Below, piece by piece: positions 41,080 through 49,833 of a stretch of DNA of 64,000 nucleotides. The position numbers and the translations under genes are program-made. This stretch comes from Bartonella tribocorum. GTDB taxonomy: Bacteria > Pseudomonadota > Alphaproteobacteria > Rhizobiales > Rhizobiaceae. The DNA lies in assembly GCF_002778015.1 (NCBI RefSeq), contig NZ_NJPP01000001.1, positions 262-64,261 of the forward strand, given 5' to 3'. Each line of letters begins with the position of its first letter. The first letter of the stretch is position 1. The notes under the pieces were generated by a model that worked only from the letters and a program-made list of their open reading frames with translations, made no database searches and was not told the origin of the DNA.

Positions 41080-41560
41080 TAGAACGATAATTTTTTATCT
41101 TAAATAAGAATTCCAAATATTATAAGACTTATTTTTTCAAATTCCCTTTGAATGAATCAAAATTCTCCTTATAAAGGTTCTCAGATGCCAAAGCCTATCG
41201 TAATATTTAAAAATTGATCATGCAATTGGGATTGAAAAAATCAAATATAATGTACCGCATTTTATAAAATCAATGATGGTGCCCCATGGATCTCATCTCC
41301 TTTTGGGTATATGCCTTACAGGTATAGTTATGAGATGAATATAAGATGTTTTGTTAAAACAAGTGCATGAATAACATGATAAGTCTTTGCTTTGCGCGTT
41401 CTGTCTTTTGTGAGGGGTGCGTAATTTCATCGGAAAATGAGAATAAAAATGTGGGGCAATACGTATTCCATGAATTAAAAGACATTTCTTGAAATGCTTT
41501 TGAAAAGTACACAAATTGTATAATGGCTGTAAATAACTTGACTAACCTAATCTATTATAA
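41080..41560 (+). pseudogene. Integrase pseudogene, heavily degraded
   Basis: Leader-like bases (ATTCCAAATATTATAAG, GAATGAATCAAAAT) start near 41110. Scattered frames resemble the integrase further on: WCPMDLISF around the KDGGAQWIY region, then CFARSVFCEG (WRSVLREG), FHELKDIS and AFEKYTN (YLKDIALDAFES-K). No open frame. It faces the minus-strand remnant at 41.8-42.0 kb. Confidence 0.5.
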
Positions 41561-41789
41561 CCACCCGTATCATACTAAAACTTGTTTGGGTTTTCAAAAT
41601 TCATTTTACGTAAAGATAAATTGAAAAGGGAAGATAATCAGAAGATGGTTTTTACTTTGCATCTTCATATTTTTTTCTAAAGAAGCTGCATTTGTGTTTC
41701 AAAAGATAAACCCAAAAGACTGTAATATTTTTGCGCCATTTTAGCGGATAAAAGCAAGAATTGCTTATAAAGCTTTTAAACGTAATATT

Positions 41790-42030
41790 TTTTCAAATGT
41801 GTGCTTGCTTGTGGAGAAGCAAGCCGGCACCATCGCACACTTTGCCAGCCCGCAGGTGTTGCTGACACAGCCCTTGGCACTCGAGAGCGTTCATAAGAGC
41901 CATTTTTAGTCCTTTCTTGTACAGTTTTTACCCACACGCCAGCCCTACTTATGACGTGTAAGCAAATGATTTTAATTGATTCAATATGAGAAAATTTGAA
42001 ATAAGAAAATCTTACTATATTCTGATTACA
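41790..42030 (-). pseudogene. Integrase remnant with intact leader and N-terminal codons
   Basis: On the minus strand the leader runs from about 42030 to 41926 (ATTGAATCAATTAAAAT, GGGCTGGCGTGTGGG). It is followed by an open start at ATGGCTCTTATGAACGC encoding MALMNALECQGLCQQHLRAG then KVCDGAGLLLHK. After that, near 41810, similarity stops abruptly. This is the copy with the cleanest start codon and leader in the window. Confidence 0.68.
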
Positions 42031-42159
42031 GTTGAAGATGAATTAATTTATCATTATAAATCAATATGTTATCTTTTTAAGAAACATATTTCAGTGCTTC
42101 TAAGTTTATTTCACGACAGTATCAGTTAATGGAAGGTTTATTGCACATCATTTTCTTTA

Positions 42160-42380
42160 TGCTTAATAAAGGGTAAATTGGCTCCATCATACTCTATTTT
42201 TAGCTTTCACGTAGCCGACAAGTTCTTATATTTTACGAAAGGCCATAAGAAGGTTTTTTATTCCTTTTTATCGTTTTTGTTCACAAGCTTACTCTGCCTA
42301 GAATGGACAAATAAAAGATAGTCAGTGATTCATAATAAAAAGATTTAAAATGAAAAAAATCTTTGATATTCAGTTTGTTA
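42160..42380 (-). pseudogene. Very degraded integrase leader/N-terminus
   Basis: Read on the minus strand, segments near 42240-42370 line up with the leader and start of the copy at 41.8-42.0 kb. GGACAAATAAAAG and GGCCATAAGAAGG occupy the same relative places as the TAAGCAAATGA and TTCATAAGAGCC segments there. Identity is low. It is included because it is a second consecutive copy in the same orientation. Confidence 0.3.
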
Positions 42381-42419
42381 ACTTAATAAAATGAGACGTT
42401 TCCTTATAAACTAACATGT

Positions 42420-42590
42420 TATCGTTGGGATTAGATGTTGATTAATTAGCAACACAAAAACAGGCTTTATGAGATAAAAAGCACCATAAAACATAAGCTT
42501 ACCCGCAACGAACGAGAAAGATATTTCAGCATTTTATAAAATGCTTTGCAAAACAACAAAGAAATTTTTCTATAAAATCATCCGTTTTTT
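42420..42590 (+). pseudogene. Integrase internal fragment
   Basis: Encodes LGLDVD, a stop, LATQKQAL, then KKHHKT, then FQHFIKCFAK. It parallels AAALGLNVD--ATTKAKA, RHKT and the FYK-L region of the copy at 21.9-22.1 kb. Only the core-binding/catalytic junction is present, immediately upstream of sitA. Confidence 0.55.
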
Positions 42591-42704
42591 TCAAGATGAA
42601 TTTTCAAAGCGAAAAAGTATTGTCTTTAAAGGGTTTGAAAAGTTAACTTTTGTAAAAGTCCTTCATTGCAAATGCAAAAAATAACTGTTATTTCTAAATG
42701 AAAA

Positions 42705-42719
42705 TGCAAATTATTCGCA
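42705..42719 (+). promoter_or_regulatory. Inverted repeat upstream of sitA, possible Mur/Fur-family operator
   Basis: TGCAAAT-T-ATTCGCA is a 7-1-7 inverted repeat with one mismatch, 18 bases before the chosen sitA start. A related ATTGCAAATGCA lies at 42665-42676. In Rhizobium and Sinorhizobium the Fur-family regulator Mur represses sitABCD in response to manganese through TGCAAAT-rich sites. That this site binds Mur is inference. Its position also argues against the upstream start at 42698. Confidence 0.5.
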
Positions 42720-42736
42720 ATAAAAAGAGACGATTA

Positions 42737-43645
42737 ATGAATATAAAGAAATTTTTTACTCTAATTCTGGGAAGCTTTATTTTTTTTACTCCCAATTTAG
42801 CGGTATGTGCTGGCAAATTTAAAGCTGTTACGACATTCACCATCATTGCTGATATGGCGCGAAATGTAGCGGGTGATGTTGCTGATGTTGAATCAATTAC
42901 AAAGCCAGGTGCTGAAATTCACGAATATCAACCCACCCCGCGTGATCTTATGCGTGCGCAAGGCGCAAATCTTATCTTATGGAACGGATTAGAGTTAGAA
43001 CTTTGGTTTGAAAAGTTTTTTCAAAATATTAATGATGTTCCAAGTGTTGTTGTTTCAAAAGGGGTGGTACCAATTAAAATTGGTGAGGGTCCCTTCAGCG
43101 GTAAACCCAATCCTCATGCTTGGATGTCACCAACCGCTGCTTTGATTTATGTTGATAATATTCGCGATGCTTTTGTAAAATATGATCCTGAACATGCAAC
43201 AACTTATAAAGAAAATGCCGAAATTTATAAACAGAAGATTCGCGCAACAATTGATCCCATTAGAGCTGAATTAGAAGCAGTGCCGCAAGATAAGCGTTGG
43301 CTTGTAACGAGTGAAGGTGCATTTAGCTATTTGGCACGTGATTTTGATCTAAAAGAACTTTATTTATGGCCCATTAATGCTGATCAGCAAGGAACTCCGC
43401 AGCAAGTTAAGCATGTTATTGATATGGTTCGCAAATACAATATTCATGCAGTTTTTTCTGAAAGCACGATTTCTCCTGCACCTGCTAAACAAGTGGCAAG
43501 AGAAACAGGGGCTAAATACGGTGGTGTTCTTTATGTTGATTCTCTCAGCGAGAAAAATGGGGAAGTCCCCACTTATATTGACTTATTACGTGTCACGAGT
43601 GGCCGTATTAGCAAAGCTTTATTAGAGGGAGTAAAAAACCAATGA
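42737..43645 (+). CDS. sitA: Manganese/zinc ABC transporter, periplasmic binding protein
   Basis: Metal-binding component of a SitABCD-type importer. About 302 residues from [17 protein letters not shown] (42737); an earlier ATG at 42698 would place the operator inside the gene. A signal peptide ends near AVCAG (about residue 28). Family A-I ligands are visible: the histidine in [22 protein letters not shown], and the acidic residues in SEGAFSYLA and VDSLSEKNG. The sequence resembles SitA/YfeA more than ZnuA, since the histidine-rich loop of ZnuA is absent. The stop overlaps the sitB start (ATGA). Confidence 0.93.
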   Translation: MNIKKFFTLILGSFIFFTPNLAVCAGKFKAVTTFTIIADMARNVAGDVADVESITKPGAEIHEYQPTPRDLMRAQGANLILWNGLELELWFEKFFQNINDVPSVVVSKGVVPIKIGEGPFSGKPNPHAWMSPTAALIYVDNIRDAFVKYDPEHATTYKENAEIYKQKIRATIDPIRAELEAVPQDKRWLVTSEGAFSYLARDFDLKELYLWPINADQQGTPQQVKHVIDMVRKYNIHAVFSESTISPAPAKQVARETGAKYGGVLYVDSLSEKNGEVPTYIDLLRVTSGRISKALLEGVKNQ

Positions 43646-44472
43646 CAGAATCTGGAATATTTGCCCAAGGAGTAACGGTCACTTATCGTAATGGAAATAC
43701 CGCTTTACGTGAAGTCAATTTTGAAAGCCCAAAGGGCTCTATTACGGCATTGGTTGGCGTTAACGGATCCGGTAAATCAACGTTATTTAAAGCAATTATG
43801 GGGTTTGTGCGCCCCTCAAAGGGAAAAATTCGCATGTTTGATTTGCCCGTTGATATAGCTTTGAAAAAAAACCTTATAGCTTATGTTCCTCAAAGCGAAG
43901 ATGTGGATTGGAACTTTCCTGTTCTGGTTGAAGATGTTGTCTTGATGGGGCGGTACGGTCACATGAATTTCTTTCGCTATGCCCGCGCACGAGATTATGA
44001 AGCCGTTCGTGTTGCCTTGGAACGCGTTGATATGTTGCCTTTTGCCAAGCGCCAGATCGGAGAACTTTCTGGTGGACAGAAAAAGCGTGTTTTTCTGGCG
44101 CGTGCTCTCGCACAGCAAGCAAAAGCTATTTTATTAGATGAGCCGTTTACAGGGGTGGATGTTACAACAGAAGATAAAATCATTGCTTTGTTACAAGATC
44201 TTCGTAAAGAAGGAGCAGTAATCTTGGTCTCTACCCATAATTTAGGTTCTGTTCGTGAATTTTGTGATCATACGGTTTTAATAAAAGGAACCGTTTTGGC
44301 TTCTGGATTAACAGAAAAAATCTTTACAAAGAAAAATCTGGAGAAAACTTTTGGAGGCTCTTTGCACCACCATATTTTTGATCTTCAAGGCACGAAAAAA
44401 AATGATGTTTTCATGGGAGGAAAACAGTCTACAGTTTGTGAGAATATTCAAAGAGTGGAGCACGTTGCATGA
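43642..44472 (+). CDS. sitB: Manganese/zinc ABC transporter, ATP-binding protein
   Basis: 276-residue ATPase. Walker [18 protein letters not shown] near 38-54, signature [15 protein letters not shown] near 140-154, Walker [13 protein letters not shown] and the switch histidine in STHNLGS are all intact. The C-terminus (about 235-276) is a variable tail. It overlaps sitA and sitC by 4 bp each. Confidence 0.95.
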   Translation: MTESGIFAQGVTVTYRNGNTALREVNFESPKGSITALVGVNGSGKSTLFKAIMGFVRPSKGKIRMFDLPVDIALKKNLIAYVPQSEDVDWNFPVLVEDVVLMGRYGHMNFFRYARARDYEAVRVALERVDMLPFAKRQIGELSGGQKKRVFLARALAQQAKAILLDEPFTGVDVTTEDKIIALLQDLRKEGAVILVSTHNLGSVREFCDHTVLIKGTVLASGLTEKIFTKKNLEKTFGGSLHHHIFDLQGTKKNDVFMGGKQSTVCENIQRVEHVA

Positions 44473-45335
44473 TTTCTTGGTTGCTTGAACCACTGAGCTA
44501 TCAATATATGGTGAATGCAATGTGGATTTCTGGGTTAGTTGGGTGTGTTTGTGCCTTTCTTTCAGCTTTTTTGATGTTAAAAGGTTGGTCATTGATTGGT
44601 GATGCGCTATCCCATTCGATTGTTCCTGGTGTAGCAGGAGCTTACCTTTTAGGGTTGCCTTTTTCACTTGGTGCTTTTTTTTCTGGTGGTCTTGCTGCAG
44701 CAGCAATGCTGTTTTTTAATCAACGAACAAAACTGAAAGAAGATACCATTATTGGTCTCATTTTTTCTTCCTTTTTTGCTTTTGGATTATTTCTCAAATC
44801 GTTAAAACCAATGGCTGTTAATATTGATACAATTGTTTTAGGCAATATTTTAGCCGTTAGTTCATCAGATATTATACAATTGGCTTTTATTGGTTTTTTT
44901 TCTTTATTTATATTGCTTTTAAAATGGAAAGATCTCCTTGTTTCTTTATTTGATGAAACACACGCACGTGCCATTGGATTGAACGTAAGTTTTTTAAAGA
45001 TTCTCTTTTTCACACTGCTTGCTGCTTGTACTGTTGCAGCAATGCAAACGGTTGGAGCATTTTTGGTTATTTGTTTGGTTGTAACACCCGGGGCAACAGC
45101 TTATCTTTTAAGTGACCGTTTTGTAAATGTTTTGATTATTTCAGTGATAATTGGGACATTCACAAGCGTATTAGGTGTTTATGTGAGTTATTTTCTGAAT
45201 GCACAAACGGGTGGCGTTGTCGTGCTTTTTCAAGCATTCTTATTTATGTTAGCTTTTATTTTTGCTCCTAAACACGGATATATTGCTGCCCGTTTACGTA
45301 TAAATGCAGCAAAAAAAGGTGTGATGTTATCATGA
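44469..45335 (+). CDS. sitC: Manganese/zinc ABC transporter, permease
   Basis: 288-residue ABC-3 family permease with about eight hydrophobic segments. The opening [15 protein letters not shown] and the conserved [20 protein letters not shown] near 33-55 are family signatures; [18 protein letters not shown] near 195 is the cytoplasmic-loop region. Tightly overlapped with sitB and sitD. Confidence 0.94.
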   Translation: MISWLLEPLSYQYMVNAMWISGLVGCVCAFLSAFLMLKGWSLIGDALSHSIVPGVAGAYLLGLPFSLGAFFSGGLAAAAMLFFNQRTKLKEDTIIGLIFSSFFAFGLFLKSLKPMAVNIDTIVLGNILAVSSSDIIQLAFIGFFSLFILLLKWKDLLVSLFDETHARAIGLNVSFLKILFFTLLAACTVAAMQTVGAFLVICLVVTPGATAYLLSDRFVNVLIISVIIGTFTSVLGVYVSYFLNAQTGGVVVLFQAFLFMLAFIFAPKHGYIAARLRINAAKKGVMLS

Positions 45336-46237
45336 TTGATCAATTACTACTTCCTTTTCAGTTTTCTTTTATGCTGAAAGGCATGCTTATTGTTATGATC
45401 CTTTCTATTCCAATGGCGATGCTTTCCTGCTTTCTTATTTTGAAAGGATGGGCACTGTTAGGTGATGCCATTTCCCATGCAGTTTTTCCAGGTGTTGTTG
45501 TTGGTTATATGACAACACCGTGGGTGATAGCACTTTTAACTTCTTTACCATTTGCTTGGTTCCAGCATTTGCGTCCAGAGAATATTACAATGACTTTGAT
45601 TACTTGCGGTGCTTTTGTTGCGGGTATGGTTTGTGCACTGACAACAGGTTTTTTGGAAAGTAACAGTCGTATCAAACAAGATACAGTGATGGGTGTTGTT
45701 TTTTCATCGATGTTTGGTTTAGGGCTTGTTTTGGCAACATCTATCTATAGTAGCTTAGATTTAAATCATATTCTATTTGGTAATCTTTTAGGTGTGAATT
45801 GGCTTGATATTACGCAGACAGCGATCATTTCTGCCATTGTTACTTTTACTTTAGGAGCAAAATGGCGCGATTTTATGCTGTATATTTTTGATTCAGTGCA
45901 AGGTCGTGCAATGGGACTACGAATATCACTGCTCCACTATACCCTTCTCACGATGATTTCTCTTACAATTGTTGCGGCTTTGAAAGCTGTTGGAATTGTT
46001 CTTGTTATTTCTTTACTGATAGCGCCAGGAGCAATTGCCTATTTTGTTACAAAACGGTTTTCTGTTATGTTAATAATTGCTATCTGTGTCGCAGCTTTTT
46101 CTGGTTTTGTAGGGGTTTATCTCAGCTTATTTATCGGCTCAGATTCTGCTTCCACAATTGTATTGATCTTGACATTGATTTTTATTGCCATTTTCATGAT
46201 GATTTTCTTTCGTCAAAACACAGTTCAAGAAACTTAA
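45332..46237 (+). CDS. sitD: Manganese/zinc ABC transporter, permease
   Basis: Second ABC-3 permease, 301 residues. Homologous to sitC, with ILKGWALLGDAISHAVFPGV near 37-57, LDLNHILFGNLLGV near 145 and GIVLVISLLIAPGAIAYFV near 220. Two permeases plus one ATPase and one binding protein make the four-gene Sit/Yfe arrangement rather than the three-gene Znu arrangement. Followed by a strong terminator. Confidence 0.94.
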   Translation: MIDQLLLPFQFSFMLKGMLIVMILSIPMAMLSCFLILKGWALLGDAISHAVFPGVVVGYMTTPWVIALLTSLPFAWFQHLRPENITMTLITCGAFVAGMVCALTTGFLESNSRIKQDTVMGVVFSSMFGLGLVLATSIYSSLDLNHILFGNLLGVNWLDITQTAIISAIVTFTLGAKWRDFMLYIFDSVQGRAMGLRISLLHYTLLTMISLTIVAALKAVGIVLVISLLIAPGAIAYFVTKRFSVMLIIAICVAAFSGFVGVYLSLFIGSDSASTIVLILTLIFIAIFMMIFFRQNTVQET

Positions 46238-46678
46238 TGAAGATAAAATTCATGCATACCAGCCATGCATTTTTATATATTGTCTCTCATGCTTATTTTA
46301 ATTACAGATTGGATTGCTAGGTTATTTTTCCTCCTAATGTCTAGCAGGTGAGTGCAGTGTGTATTCTCCCCCCCTTAGCGCTGCATTCTTAATTAAGAGG
46401 CTGCATTGATTTATTCTGCAGCCTTCTTATTTTTTCATTTTTCTAAAATTTCTTCTTATTTCTTGAAACCGTTTAAAATCATTATCATATTGCAAAGCTA
46501 TTGAGTCTCTTGAAGGAACTTATGAAAGTCAAAGACGCTTACGCATAGAAATGTATGGCGCATAGAAATGGTAGAGAGAAGAAATGATGGAGAAGAATTG
46601 TTCACTCAAATATATGAACAGTGAAACAGATCTAATTTTTTGCGTAAAGCTTTACGTAGAGGAAAATAATACGAGAGA
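46238..46678. other. sitD-DUF454 intergenic region
   Basis: 441 bp. Apart from the terminator at 46398-46436 I see no ORF, repeat copy or regulatory motif I can support. Confidence 0.6.
46398..46436 (+). terminator. Rho-independent terminator after sitABCD
   Basis: AGGCTGCA (46398-46405) pairs perfectly with TGCAGCCT (46417-46424) over an 11-base loop, followed by TCTTATTTTTTC. It lies 160 bp past the sitD stop. Confidence 0.85.
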
Positions 46679-47065
46679 ATGAAAAAATATTTCAAGATAT
46701 CACACCCTTTGCGCCTCTGCTATTATATAGCAGGTTGGGCAATGGTTATATTAGGTATTATCGGTGTGATATTACCTATTATGCCGACTATGCCTTTTTT
46801 GTTGGGTGCCTCATGGTGTTTTACGCGTTCTTCTCCACGTTTTCATCAGTGGTTGAATAATCATCGTATTTTTGGTCCCCCTCTTAAACGATGGGAAGAA
46901 AGAAGAGCTATCTCTCCATTTGTTAAAATTTTTGCAGTGATGAGTATGACAGGGGGAGGATTATCCTTTTTCGTAATGGTACACCCTCCTTTATGGATTT
47001 CTTTACTTGTGGCTGTTATATTATTGTTGATTGCTATTTATATTGTAACGCGTCCATCTTCATAA
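46679..47065 (+). CDS. DUF454 / YbaN family inner-membrane protein
   Basis: 128 residues. The family signature is GWAMVILGIIGVILPIMPTM then PFLLGASWCFTRSSPRFHQW near 19-57. Two hydrophobic segments are at about 17-50 and two more at about 82-122. The length and the NHRIFGPPLKRWEERRAI loop match E. coli YbaN. Function unknown. No clear operon partner; the upstream side is the sit terminator and the downstream side is integrase debris. Confidence 0.9.
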   Translation: MKKYFKISHPLRLCYYIAGWAMVILGIIGVILPIMPTMPFLLGASWCFTRSSPRFHQWLNNHRIFGPPLKRWEERRAISPFVKIFAVMSMTGGGLSFFVMVHPPLWISLLVAVILLLIAIYIVTRPSS

Positions 47066-47459
47066 TGACAAAAAAGACTTTATGAGATGCTCTTTTTAAC
47101 TTTGACTTATTTGTTAGAGCGATGAGAGAGACTTTTGCTTCATGTTTTAAAGACAACCTCTCCGTGTTCAAAATACATATGAAATAAAGAACTTCTTAAA
47201 AACAATTGATTAATGATATGTTTGTGAAATAATTTTTATGAGCAAAGAAAACTATATAAAAACCCCTTGAGAATCATAAAAAATTGCTTTGTAAATAATA
47301 ATAAATTACATTCGTAAAGAGGCTTTATTTTTGTAAAGCATACTCGTACAAATTTTTATATACATCGCTCTTAAAAAAACCCTTAGTATTATGTCTTTTT
47401 TCTAATAAGTCATTTTGTTTTTTTCATATCTCTTGATGAAAATATCATACAAAGCTTAT

Positions 47460-47655
47460 TAAACCCTATCATTTTATACTTATACCGTTAAGAAGCCAGT
47501 CCTCTATTTTTAGCTTCAGGATAAGCCATAAGGAACAACAGTTTTTTTAAATGACTTTATCCATCTACGTATTCTTGTGATGATATGCACGTAAATAAAT
47601 TTTCTGACTTTACATCAACTTATTCGAAATAAAAATATTATTGTATTCTCTGTTT
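47460..47655 (-). pseudogene. Degraded integrase-repeat leader
   Basis: Minus-strand segment resembling the shared leader (TTATTTCGAATAAG, ATTTATTTACGTGC, then CTTATGGC near 47535). Very diverged. It lies just downstream of the longer copy at 47.66-48.08 kb, in the same orientation. Confidence 0.3.
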
Positions 47656-48080
47656 TTTATGAGATCCTGTCTTTCACATAATCACGTAAAATAAAAAAAT
47701 CCCCCATGCTTATCGTGTTATTTCCACGTTTATTTTAATGAAATATTTCTCAATCTTTATACTCATGTCATGGGCTTTATACTCATGTCATGAGGGACTT
47801 ATACAACGTATAATGGTAAATATCCTGTAAAATGAAATCTATTTTGACATCACTATCCTTCCTTTGTAAGATGTGAACCGATTGGTCATTATACTCTTTA
47901 TCATCCTCCAATGTTGTCTCACCAATTCCAAAGGTTACAATAGCCTTTTAGAGCATTTATAAGAGCTATTTTATTATAGTTTTTATCCATACGAACCATC
48001 AGTTGTAGCATGCAAGGAAATGATTGTGCTTAATTCGAAAACATGTTTGAAATGAAAAAAGCTTACAATGTCCGCGAGCT
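47656..48080 (-). pseudogene. Integrase pseudogene (leader and N-terminal domain)
   Basis: Minus strand: leader about 48080-47985, then ATAGCTCTTATAAATGCTC (IALINAL; the start ATG has become ATA), then ACAACATTGGAGGATG. Further on, ATATTTACCATTATACG and ATATTTCATTAAAATAA correspond to the WIYHHT and VSLK-A segments of the copy at 34.5 kb. No open frame. It contains the 18-bp tandem repeat. Confidence 0.6.
47755..47792. repeat. Two tandem copies of an 18-bp sequence
   Basis: CTTTATACTCATGTCATG at 47755-47772 and again at 47775-47792 (20-bp period). It appears to be a local duplication inside the integrase pseudogene. Confidence 0.9.
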
Positions 48081-48398
48081 CTCACTCAACATGCAAAATG
48101 ATAGTATCCTGTTATGCCGTAAAACATCTTTATCTATAAATGAGAGAAAGCATGTAAACCTCCTTAGCTAAACTTCCTTGGCACGTTAAGTTTTTGAAGT
48201 GCATTTGTATATTTTTTAAGTTTTTTATCGAGCCTTATGTAAGTAAACCGCATGTGTGGGAAGCTAAGTAGAATCCGCTTAACAAAACCCGAACTATTTA
48301 CAGATCTGCACGAGCCAAGAATCCTCATCCTGAGAGTAGGAAAAAATTAACCCTATCAACAATATGATGCGTCAATAGTCCGTTTAGAGGGCCGAAAA

Positions 48399-49703
48399 TT
48401 ACGTCCTTATAGGTCTAGCAACGCGCTTTTTATTACCAAAAAAATTGAGATAACGTTGTACTTCTTTTGAATCACCAATCGTCTTCTCGGGATTATCTGA
48501 AAGTTTTACGGCTGGTCGCTCATTGGCATGGGTCACCTTACAAACAAGGGAAAGAGCATCAAGATTTGCAATTTCTTGAGGTGCACAATCTGTAAAGTCA
48601 TTGGTAAGATCAGTGCCCCATCCAAAAATCATGCGTACTTTCCCATGAAAGTGATGATAGGTTTTTTCAATTGTATTAACATCAAGAGCATCAGAAAAAA
48701 TTAAAAGCTTTTCGCGTGGATCTTTTCCTTTTTCTTTCCACCACTGAATAATCCGTTCGCCACCTTCAATAGGAGGCGCACTGTCCGGCCTAAAACCAGT
48801 CCAATCTGCTACCCAATCTGGGGCATCACGTAAAAATGCTTCTGTACCAAAAGTATCAGGTAAAACAATGAGAAGATTTCCACCATAATAACGATTCCAA
48901 TCTTGCAAAACTTGATATGGAGCCCTGCGTAATTCATCATCGTTGTTGCTGAGAGCAGCAATGACCATAGGTAACTCGTGTGCATTGGTTCCAAGAGCTT
49001 CTAAATCTGTATCCATGGCGAGAAGGACATTAGAAGTTCCCGTAAAAGAGCTCCCAATGCCTTCTTTTAATGCTTCAACACACCAGCGCTGCCATAAAAA
49101 AGAATGGCGGCGCCTTGTACCAAAGTCGGATATTTTAATATCAGGCAATTTTTTAAGGCGTTCAACTTTACGCCACATTTTTGCTTTAGCACGCGCATAA
49201 AGTACATCAAGAGCAAAACGATCCAGTTTTTTCATAGCTGCACGTGAACGTAATTCACTAACAATAGCAAGAGCTGGAATTTCCCACATGGAACTATGAG
49301 CCCATGAGCCATAAAAATGAAGAATATATTGGCCATCTTTGCGGATTAATTCATATTCTGGGAGTTGAAAATTCTCAAGCCACTGAAGAAAATCCCGTTC
49401 AAAAATTTGTTTGCGTCCATAAAATGTATTACCAGCAAGCCAGATCATTTCTTTTTTTGTAAAGCGCAAACTAAGAGCGTGATCAAGTTGGGCACGCAAT
49501 TCACCCTCATCAATATCATCGGCAAGACGTATTGTTTTAAAGCGATTTATGAGGGAAAAAGTAACATTGACAGTGGGATAAAGCCCCCAAATCATCTGTA
49601 CCATAAGAAGCTTATAAAAATCCGTATCAAGAAGTGAACGAATAATGGGATCAAGTTTCCAAGTATGATCGTAAACACGTTTAGCAATATCTGGATTATT
49701 CAT
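48399..49703 (-). CDS. pncB: Nicotinate phosphoribosyltransferase
   Basis: NAD salvage: nicotinate plus PRPP plus ATP to nicotinate mononucleotide. 434 residues, as for proteobacterial PncB. Key motifs are [16 protein letters not shown] near 23, [14 protein letters not shown] near 192-205, [19 protein letters not shown] near 237, and a late [11 protein letters not shown] (phosphate-binding). The histidine of GTNAHE is the usual phosphorylation site. Single-gene unit. No terminator is evident. Confidence 0.95.
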   Translation of the reverse strand: MNNPDIAKRVYDHTWKLDPIIRSLLDTDFYKLLMVQMIWGLYPTVNVTFSLINRFKTIRLADDIDEGELRAQLDHALSLRFTKKEMIWLAGNTFYGRKQIFERDFLQWLENFQLPEYELIRKDGQYILHFYGSWAHSSMWEIPALAIVSELRSRAAMKKLDRFALDVLYARAKAKMWRKVERLKKLPDIKISDFGTRRRHSFLWQRWCVEALKEGIGSSFTGTSNVLLAMDTDLEALGTNAHELPMVIAALSNNDDELRRAPYQVLQDWNRYYGGNLLIVLPDTFGTEAFLRDAPDWVADWTGFRPDSAPPIEGGERIIQWWKEKGKDPREKLLIFSDALDVNTIEKTYHHFHGKVRMIFGWGTDLTNDFTDCAPQEIANLDALSLVCKVTHANERPAVKLSDNPEKTIGDSKEVQRYLNFFGNKKRVARPIRT

Positions 49704-49833
49704 AATCTTTTTCTTTCAATATTATAAAGTCTAAAATTATTATGCACCAACACAGTCAATATAGACGACGCGAGAATTATAACAACTCTAAGATCTTGGA
49801 CAAGAATAAAAGACTTGCTCTCTTTTTTCGCCT

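Larger units (their letters stand above)
47066..48398. other. Gene-poor interval between DUF454 gene and pncB
   Basis: 1.33 kb with no intact gene. 47066-47460 shows nothing assignable. 47460-48080 holds integrase remnants and a tandem repeat (listed separately). 48081-48398 shows nothing certain. Confidence 0.6.
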
